Assembly (NCBI GenBank): GCA_963662645.2
Contig: OY759762.1
Coordinates: 124,001-188,000, forward strand
Direction: 5' to 3'
DNA length: 64,000 bases
Origin: Aldehydirespirator sp963662645
Lineage (GTDB): Bacteria; Actinomycetota; Acidimicrobiia; Acidimicrobiales; Aldehydirespiratoraceae
Shown piece after piece: positions 58,935 through 64,000 of the stretch. A program made the translations under genes and the position numbers. Numbering within the stretch: position 1 is the stretch's first letter; each line of letters starts with the position of its first letter. The notes under the pieces were generated by a model, which saw only the letters and a list, made by a program, of their open reading frames with translations, was not told the origin of the DNA and did not search any database.

Positions 58935-61706
58935 GTGAGGCCCTGGTACAAGATCGTCGATCTTCGCAAGGAGGTTCGGGAGGGGCGGTCGTTCAGCCCC
59001 GACGAGTTCGCCATCGCTCTCGAGCAGGTCGTGGCCGGGACGGCGCCGCAGGACTACCGCGACCCTGAGCAGTTCTTCTCGCGCACCTGCTTCACCCGCG
59101 CCCTGACGGAGCATTCGGGCATGGTGCTGAGGCGCCTGTCGGGCCGGACGGAGAACACTGCACCGGTCCTGACGCTGATCACCCAGTTCGGCGGCGGCAA
59201 GACCCACACCCTGACTGCGCTGTACCACCTCGCCAGTGCGGGGCGCGGGGCGGATTCCATGCCTGGCATACCGGGCCTTCTGAGCGCCGCGGGCGTCGTC
59301 CAGGTTCCTGCGGCTCGTGTTGGTGTGTTCGTGGGCAATGCCTGGGATCCCGGCGAGGGTCGGGAGACGCCGTGGATCGATCTGGCACGGCAGTTGGCGG
59401 GCGACCGGGGTGTGGAGGCTCTGGGGGATGCCGCGGCGACCGCGCCGCCGGGAACAGAGGCGCTGTCGCGGGTGTTCGCCGCGGCGAACGGGCCTGTGCT
59501 GCTGCTGTTCGACGAGGTGCTCAACTTCGTCAACCGCCACCGGGTCATGGCCGAGCCGTTCCACGCCTTCCTGCAGAACCTGACCGTCGCGGTCACCGGG
59601 ACGACCCAGGCGGCGGCGGTCATCAGCCTGCCCCGCAGCCAGGTCGAGATGACGGCGTGGGACCAGGAATGGCAGGACCGCATCACCAAGGTCGTGCGGC
59701 GAGTCGCCCAAGATCTCATCGCCAACGACGAGTCCGAGATCAGCGAGGTGGTGCGCCGCCGGCTCTTCGAGGACCTCGGCCCCGACACAACCCGCCAGCG
59801 GGTCGCCAAGGCCTACGCCGACTGGTGCTTCGAGCGCTCCGCCCGGCTGCCGGCCGAATGGACCGCGGTCGACTCGGCGAGCACCAAGAGCAAAGGGCGC
59901 CAACACCTCCGCAAGCGCTTCGAGGCGTGCTACCCGTTCCACCCGGCCACGCTGTCGGTGTTCCAGCGCAAATGGCGGGCGCTCGCCCAGTTCCAGCAGA
60001 CCCGGGGGGCGCTGGCGATGCTGGCGCAGTGGATCTCCTGGGCGGCGCGCGAGCAGTTCAAGGCGGCTCGCAACGAGCCGCTGATCACGCTGGGGTCCGC
60101 GCCGCTTCACGTCCCCGAGTTCCGTGCCGTCGTGCTTGGACAGCTCGGAGAGCCCCGCCTCGACGCCGCCATAGACGCCGACCTCGCAGCCGAGGCCGCC
60201 CACGCCCGGACCCTCGACACCGACACCAGCGGCACGCTGCGCGACATCCACCGCCGGGTGGGCACGGCCATCCTGTTCGAGTCGTCGGGCGGGCAGGTGG
60301 ACAAGGTGGCCCACCTGCCCGAGCTGCGGTTCGCGCTCGGCGAGCCCGAAGTCGACACCACCACCATCGACAACGCGGCCGCCGCCCTGGAGCGCTCCGG
60401 CTTCTTCATGCGCACGGTCGGCACCGACGGCTACCGCATCCACCACCAAGCCACCCTTCGCAAGGTCGTCAGCGACCGGCGGGCCTCCCTCGACGACGCG
60501 ACCGAGGTTGTGCCGGAACTGCGCAAGACCGTCAAGGACGAGTTCGAGCGGGGCGCGACCCTGCCGCTGGTCTGCTTCCCCAGCGACGGAGACGCCGTCG
60601 CGGACTCGCCACGGTTGACGCTGGTCGTGGTGGACCCGGCCCAGGAGTGGTGCCCCGGCGAGGACGACCTGGCCGAGCGCATCGCCGCCTGGACCGCCCA
60701 GAGGGGAAAGTCGCCGCGTCTGCACCCGTCTGCGCTGGTCTGGTGCATTAGGAAGCCTGGGCGGGATCTCAAGGACCGCGTCGAGTTGCTGCTCGCGTGG
60801 CGGCGGGTGTCCCACGAACTGTCCCTGGGCGTCCTCGGGGCCGAGGTCGCCAGCGCCGACAGCACCGAGGTGAGGGCCCGGGTCCGGGAGGCTCAGGAAG
60901 CCGCCAAGGACGAGGTGTGGGGGGGCTACCGCTTCGTGGCGCTGGCCGACGCCAAAGAACCCGGCGGTCTCAAGGTGATCGACCTGGGCGCTGGCCACTC
61001 CAGCGCCAGCGAGACGCTCTGCGGGCGGGTAGTCGCCGCCCTGAGATCGCACGGCCTGCTCAACGAGACCATCGGGGCGGGCTATATCGAGCGCAACTGG
61101 CCGCCCGCGTTCAAGGACTCGGGCGCATGGCCGCTGGTGAGCCTGCGCCAGAGCTTCCTCGACGGATCCCTCACGCGGTTACCAGATCCCGACAAGGTCA
61201 TACGCCAGCGGGTCGCCGAATGGGTGCAGGCCGGCGACTTCGGCCTCGCCTCAGGTGACCCCGACGGCAGCGACCTGCGAACGGTGTGGTACGAGGAGCT
61301 CGTTCCAACCGAGGAGATCGCCTACGAGCCAGGCGTGTTCCTCCTCACCAAGGCCCGAGCCGAGATGCTCCAACACCCGACGGATCCCCAGCCTCCCGAC
61401 CCGTCGACACCCGATCCCGAACCCGAGGATCCCCACGGCCCCGAGCCCGCTGACCCCACGAGCCCAAGCAGGACCACCCTGCGAGTGACGGGAACGCTCC
61501 CGCCGACAGCCTGGAACCGCTTCGGCACCAAAGTCCTGCCCAAGCTGCATGCCTGCGACAACCTCTCCGTGAGAGTGGAGCTACAAGCCGACACCAGCGG
61601 CGACCTAGCTGCCAGCATCGAAGCGGACCTCCGCCAAGCAGTCAGCGAACTGAACCTGAACGACCAACTGCGAGTCGAGCACGAGGAGTCACCGGACAGC
61701 GAATAG
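58935..61706 (+). CDS. DUF499 AAA+-like ATPase (Hma-type)
   Basis: A 923-residue ATPase of the DUF499/COG1483 type. Walker A is QFGGGKTHT (84-92) and Walker B LLLFDEVLNF about residues 188-197. A Pro/Asp-rich linker (about 820-850; PSTPDPEPEDPHGPEPADP) separates a small C-terminal domain (TLRVTGTLPPTAWNRFGTK). COG1483 and COG1743 genes are known neighbours in bacterial and archaeal defence loci. GTG 58935 follows the DUF433 gene. It should power DNA handling with the helicase and methylase. Confidence 0.88.
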   Translation: MRPWYKIVDLRKEVREGRSFSPDEFAIALEQVVAGTAPQDYRDPEQFFSRTCFTRALTEHSGMVLRRLSGRTENTAPVLTLITQFGGGKTHTLTALYHLASAGRGADSMPGIPGLLSAAGVVQVPAARVGVFVGNAWDPGEGRETPWIDLARQLAGDRGVEALGDAAATAPPGTEALSRVFAAANGPVLLLFDEVLNFVNRHRVMAEPFHAFLQNLTVAVTGTTQAAAVISLPRSQVEMTAWDQEWQDRITKVVRRVAQDLIANDESEISEVVRRRLFEDLGPDTTRQRVAKAYADWCFERSARLPAEWTAVDSASTKSKGRQHLRKRFEACYPFHPATLSVFQRKWRALAQFQQTRGALAMLAQWISWAAREQFKAARNEPLITLGSAPLHVPEFRAVVLGQLGEPRLDAAIDADLAAEAAHARTLDTDTSGTLRDIHRRVGTAILFESSGGQVDKVAHLPELRFALGEPEVDTTTIDNAAAALERSGFFMRTVGTDGYRIHHQATLRKVVSDRRASLDDATEVVPELRKTVKDEFERGATLPLVCFPSDGDAVADSPRLTLVVVDPAQEWCPGEDDLAERIAAWTAQRGKSPRLHPSALVWCIRKPGRDLKDRVELLLAWRRVSHELSLGVLGAEVASADSTEVRARVREAQEAAKDEVWGGYRFVALADAKEPGGLKVIDLGAGHSSASETLCGRVVAALRSHGLLNETIGAGYIERNWPPAFKDSGAWPLVSLRQSFLDGSLTRLPDPDKVIRQRVAEWVQAGDFGLASGDPDGSDLRTVWYEELVPTEEIAYEPGVFLLTKARAEMLQHPTDPQPPDPSTPDPEPEDPHGPEPADPTSPSRTTLRVTGTLPPTAWNRFGTKVLPKLHACDNLSVRVELQADTSGDLAASIEADLRQAVSELNLNDQLRVEHEESPDSE

Positions 61707-61865
61707 GCCGCCACCGCTGGCCCGTTCGACGGAGCTAAAGTACATCACGTCTGACTTGGACGGCTCTTCCTGCTGCATCGATCGGCAAGCTAGAGGCTTG
61801 CGACCGTGGCGCAGCCTGCTGGTCCTCCGGGAACGGACACCGCACAGTGAGCCGGAGAACTCGTG

Positions 61866-64000
61866 ATGGCACTGCAACCGCTGGAACCCGAACTCCTCGG
61901 CCACCTTCGCGTCGAGTTCGGCCGACACGGCCATCGGGCTGCTGATCTGCTGTCGGACGCGCACGCTTACTTGGTGGCCAGCACGCCAACCTCCCGCCCT
62001 CTTGAGGTCGTTGCCCACTGCCTGCGGGAGGCGATGAAGGCAATACTGGCTTCGGAAGGGGCCAGCGGGTCCGGCCGATGGCGACAGATCTCACGAGAGG
62101 TCGTCGACGCTCGACAACGGTATGAAAACGCCGTTGGGCTTCCCGGCGAAGACGCCGCGGGTGCCCTGCGCGACCTCCTTGCGAACATCGACGGCTTGGG
62201 GCGATTCCATAGTGAGGAAGAGGGCCTGCACGAAAAACGGCTCATCGCCGTCGTTGTCAACCGCACCGGTGCCGAGCCGCTCTCTGCTGGGACTACCCCA
62301 GTGCGCGACTATCAGGATCTTCTGGGCCGCCTCGACAGAGCCGCCCACGGCGGCACGACACAGCAGAGCGCCGAAGACTTGTGGGCCGAGTGCGCAGCGA
62401 TCTTGCGGAGCCTGTTTCTTCCTCCAGAGATCCGGAACACTGAGTTGGAGCGACTTGCACAGATAGCCCATCCCACGACGGATGACACGGAAGCCGTCCT
62501 CGACCTCGTGTCCAGCCCCGGCCATCTGCGGTACTTCTTGGGCAAGGTTGTGAGCCCGGATTGGCTCGAAGCGCTGGGAGCGGTCGGAGTCTTGGGCCCA
62601 CTAGACACAGATGATCCGTGGCCGCCTCACAGGGCGGTGGCCCGCCTTGCAGAGTGCTACCCCAGCGAGATCGCCGTCTGGCTCCAAGCCATGTACCAGT
62701 CGCACGGCGCGAACCCGGTGGCCGCGGCGGAGATCTGCCATGCCGCAGCCGAAGCGGGCGGTCCTTCCCTCAGCCTGGTCCTGACTGCCCTGAGGGACCA
62801 CCAAGAGAACGATTGGATCGTGATGACCGGTGTTCGCGCGGCTGAGCAAGCCGAACCGTGCGATGCGTTGGTGGAGGATCTCGCAGATGTGATCCTGAAT
62901 CCGAACAGCTGGGCCGCGGCACCCTTCGCCGATCCGCTACTAGAACAGATGGCTGTCGGCATCAACGAGGGCAACTCGCAGCGTCGCATCGACCTTCTGA
63001 TCTACAAGATCCGCTCACTACCGAACGAGGATCAACTCCTGTTCGGGCTCCGGGCCCAGCCTTGGGGCTCCGTATCCGAGATGTCTCGGTATTCGCACGA
63101 CGATCGGTCCCAAGCACTGCTGTCGTGCCTGCTTCGTTCGCTCGAAAGTGCGTGGGCGTGGACGCCCACCAACGACCTCCGCAGCGCTCTTGAGGAGTTG
63201 CCCTACAACAGCCTACGGCAACGGTTGCAGGCGTGGGTTCTCGCGAACTCGCCGGATGTTGACCCAAGTCTCATCGTCGACGAGATAGCGCAGGCGATCC
63301 CCTCACGAGTACCGACCGGCGACGACCTCGCTCTGCTGGACCGCGCCGTCGCAGACTGCGACCCTGCCACATGCGCGACCAGATGGCGCGAAGCCTTGGG
63401 CACTGCGCCCGAGGTCGAGCAAGTAGGTCGTGCGCTGGCCACCGACGATGTGCCTAGAGACTGGCAGCGAGCGCGGCGGTGGGTTCCGCTGCTGCCCGAC
63501 GGCGCGACGGCATCGTGGGCGACTGCATGCGACATCCTCGCAGCTCGATACGGCAGGCCCAGCCGGGAAGGCCTCGCCCATAGTCATCCGGAGATCGCCC
63601 AGATCGCTGTTAGTCCCATCAGCGCTGAAGAACTACGGTCAATGGATCCTGATAGCGCCTCAGCCAGAGTCGCGCAGTGGCGACCCGGGCCGGAGGACTG
63701 GCTCGGCGGGGCTCACGAGATTGCACGAGTCCTCGAGTCCGTCGTCAAAGACGACATCGAAGGCTGGACGTCCGCCCCAATCCGAACGGTAGTGACCTTG
63801 CGCCACCCGACCTACATCGGCCGATACCTGAACGCGTTGGCATCAGCAACTCTTGAGCATGAGTTGCCTGTCGGCGACCTACTCGACGTCATCACTTTCG
63901 TCAGAACGCGGCCTTGGCCGGCAGAGCGCCTCGCTGATAGTCGCCTCGACTACAACACAGACTGGCGCGAGACCGAGCAGGCCGCTGTCCATTTGATCAA
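61866..64000 (+). CDS. Large helical protein of unknown function, 3' end beyond the window
   Basis: The frame is open from ATG 61866 (GGAG eight bases upstream; GTG 61863 also possible) to the window edge: at least 711 codons without a stop. The first 200 residues are helical and end with YQDLLGRLDRAAHGG; R155-x5-H161 there resembles the Rx4-6H motif of HEPN ribonucleases, a weak hint. The rest looks like alpha-helical repeats (LARLAECYPSEIAVWLQ-like units) without Walker or nuclease motifs. I know no family for it. It follows the DUF499 gene by 159 bp, which holds a 6-bp hairpin at 61785-61801. GC is a little lower than in the ATPase gene. Confidence 0.7.
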   Translation, partial: MALQPLEPELLGHLRVEFGRHGHRAADLLSDAHAYLVASTPTSRPLEVVAHCLREAMKAILASEGASGSGRWRQISREVVDARQRYENAVGLPGEDAAGALRDLLANIDGLGRFHSEEEGLHEKRLIAVVVNRTGAEPLSAGTTPVRDYQDLLGRLDRAAHGGTTQQSAEDLWAECAAILRSLFLPPEIRNTELERLAQIAHPTTDDTEAVLDLVSSPGHLRYFLGKVVSPDWLEALGAVGVLGPLDTDDPWPPHRAVARLAECYPSEIAVWLQAMYQSHGANPVAAAEICHAAAEAGGPSLSLVLTALRDHQENDWIVMTGVRAAEQAEPCDALVEDLADVILNPNSWAAAPFADPLLEQMAVGINEGNSQRRIDLLIYKIRSLPNEDQLLFGLRAQPWGSVSEMSRYSHDDRSQALLSCLLRSLESAWAWTPTNDLRSALEELPYNSLRQRLQAWVLANSPDVDPSLIVDEIAQAIPSRVPTGDDLALLDRAVADCDPATCATRWREALGTAPEVEQVGRALATDDVPRDWQRARRWVPLLPDGATASWATACDILAARYGRPSREGLAHSHPEIAQIAVSPISAEELRSMDPDSASARVAQWRPGPEDWLGGAHEIARVLESVVKDDIEGWTSAPIRTVVTLRHPTYIGRYLNALASATLEHELPVGDLLDVITFVRTRPWPAERLADSRLDYNTDWRETEQAAVHLI

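Noticed and set aside
49321..61706. DISARM or BREX system
   Set aside because: No DrmA/DrmB (DUF1998), PLD nuclease, PglZ, PglX or BrxL genes are seen. The DUF1156/DUF499 pair fits a helicase-methylase-ATPase system better.

Overview
The window is GC-rich bacterial DNA, roughly two thirds G+C by eye, with many GTG/TTG starts and tight ATGA/GTGA gene overlaps. Gene content points to an actinobacterium. There is a mycothione reductase, and the order gcvH, FHA protein, MerR, DUF151 nuclease, second MerR resembles the mycobacterial gcvH-garA-Rv1828-Rv1829-Rv1830 block. Divergence from Mycobacterium/Streptomyces gene order, the many sugar ABC systems and the secreted RCC1/protease protein suggest an environmental lineage such as Acidimicrobiia. 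That placement is an inference.

Layout. 1-2.8 kb: an AhpD-like protein, an LLM flavin oxidoreductase and a sulfurtransferase. 2.8-12.1 kb: one long co-directional operon with a sugar/polyol ABC importer (binding protein, two permeases), Gfo/Idh oxidoreductase, IclR regulator, FAD glycerol-3-phosphate dehydrogenase, glycerol kinase and SDR dehydrogenase. Together they look like uptake and oxidation of a glycerol-containing solute. 12.1-24.8 kb: a LacI-type regulator, a second ABC importer, oxidoreductases, a GH13 alpha-glucosidase and a MsmK/UgpC-type ATPase on the other strand. Three near-identical LacI-type operators (at 13144, 20774 and 24813) tie the importer, glucosidase and ATPase into one predicted regulon. 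Neither permease operon has its own ATPase, so the ATPase at 23608-24792 probably energises both.

25-31 kb: gcvH, FHA, MerR, hypoxanthine phosphoribosyltransferase, DUF151 nuclease, MerR, a small nuclease-like protein and gcvT, then aroC on the other strand. 31-41.6 kb, mostly minus strand: a Uma2 remnant, mycothione reductase, a crotonase, gcvP, a lipocalin-like unknown and a large secreted protein that combines SLH-like, RCC1-like and metalloprotease regions. 41.7-48.7 kb: a DUF35/thiolase pair, HU, a FabZ-like dehydratase, then the minus-strand fatty-acid synthesis operon fabD-fabH-fabG-acpP-fabF.

48.9-64 kb: a tRNA-Leu followed by a defence island. A SNF2-like helicase with a DUF3883-like end, a DUF1156 adenine methylase and a DUF499 ATPase form a helicase-methylase-ATPase (Hma-like) system. 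Nested inside it are a lower-GC KTSC plus OLD-type ATPase/TOPRIM cassette, a VapBC-type toxin-antitoxin pair bracketed by 14-bp direct repeats, and a DUF433 protein. A reading frame of at least 711 codons, unnamed by me and open at the window edge, follows. A second theme is the number of short tandem duplications (20-72 bp period). Three of them duplicate stop/start junctions inside the sugar operons.
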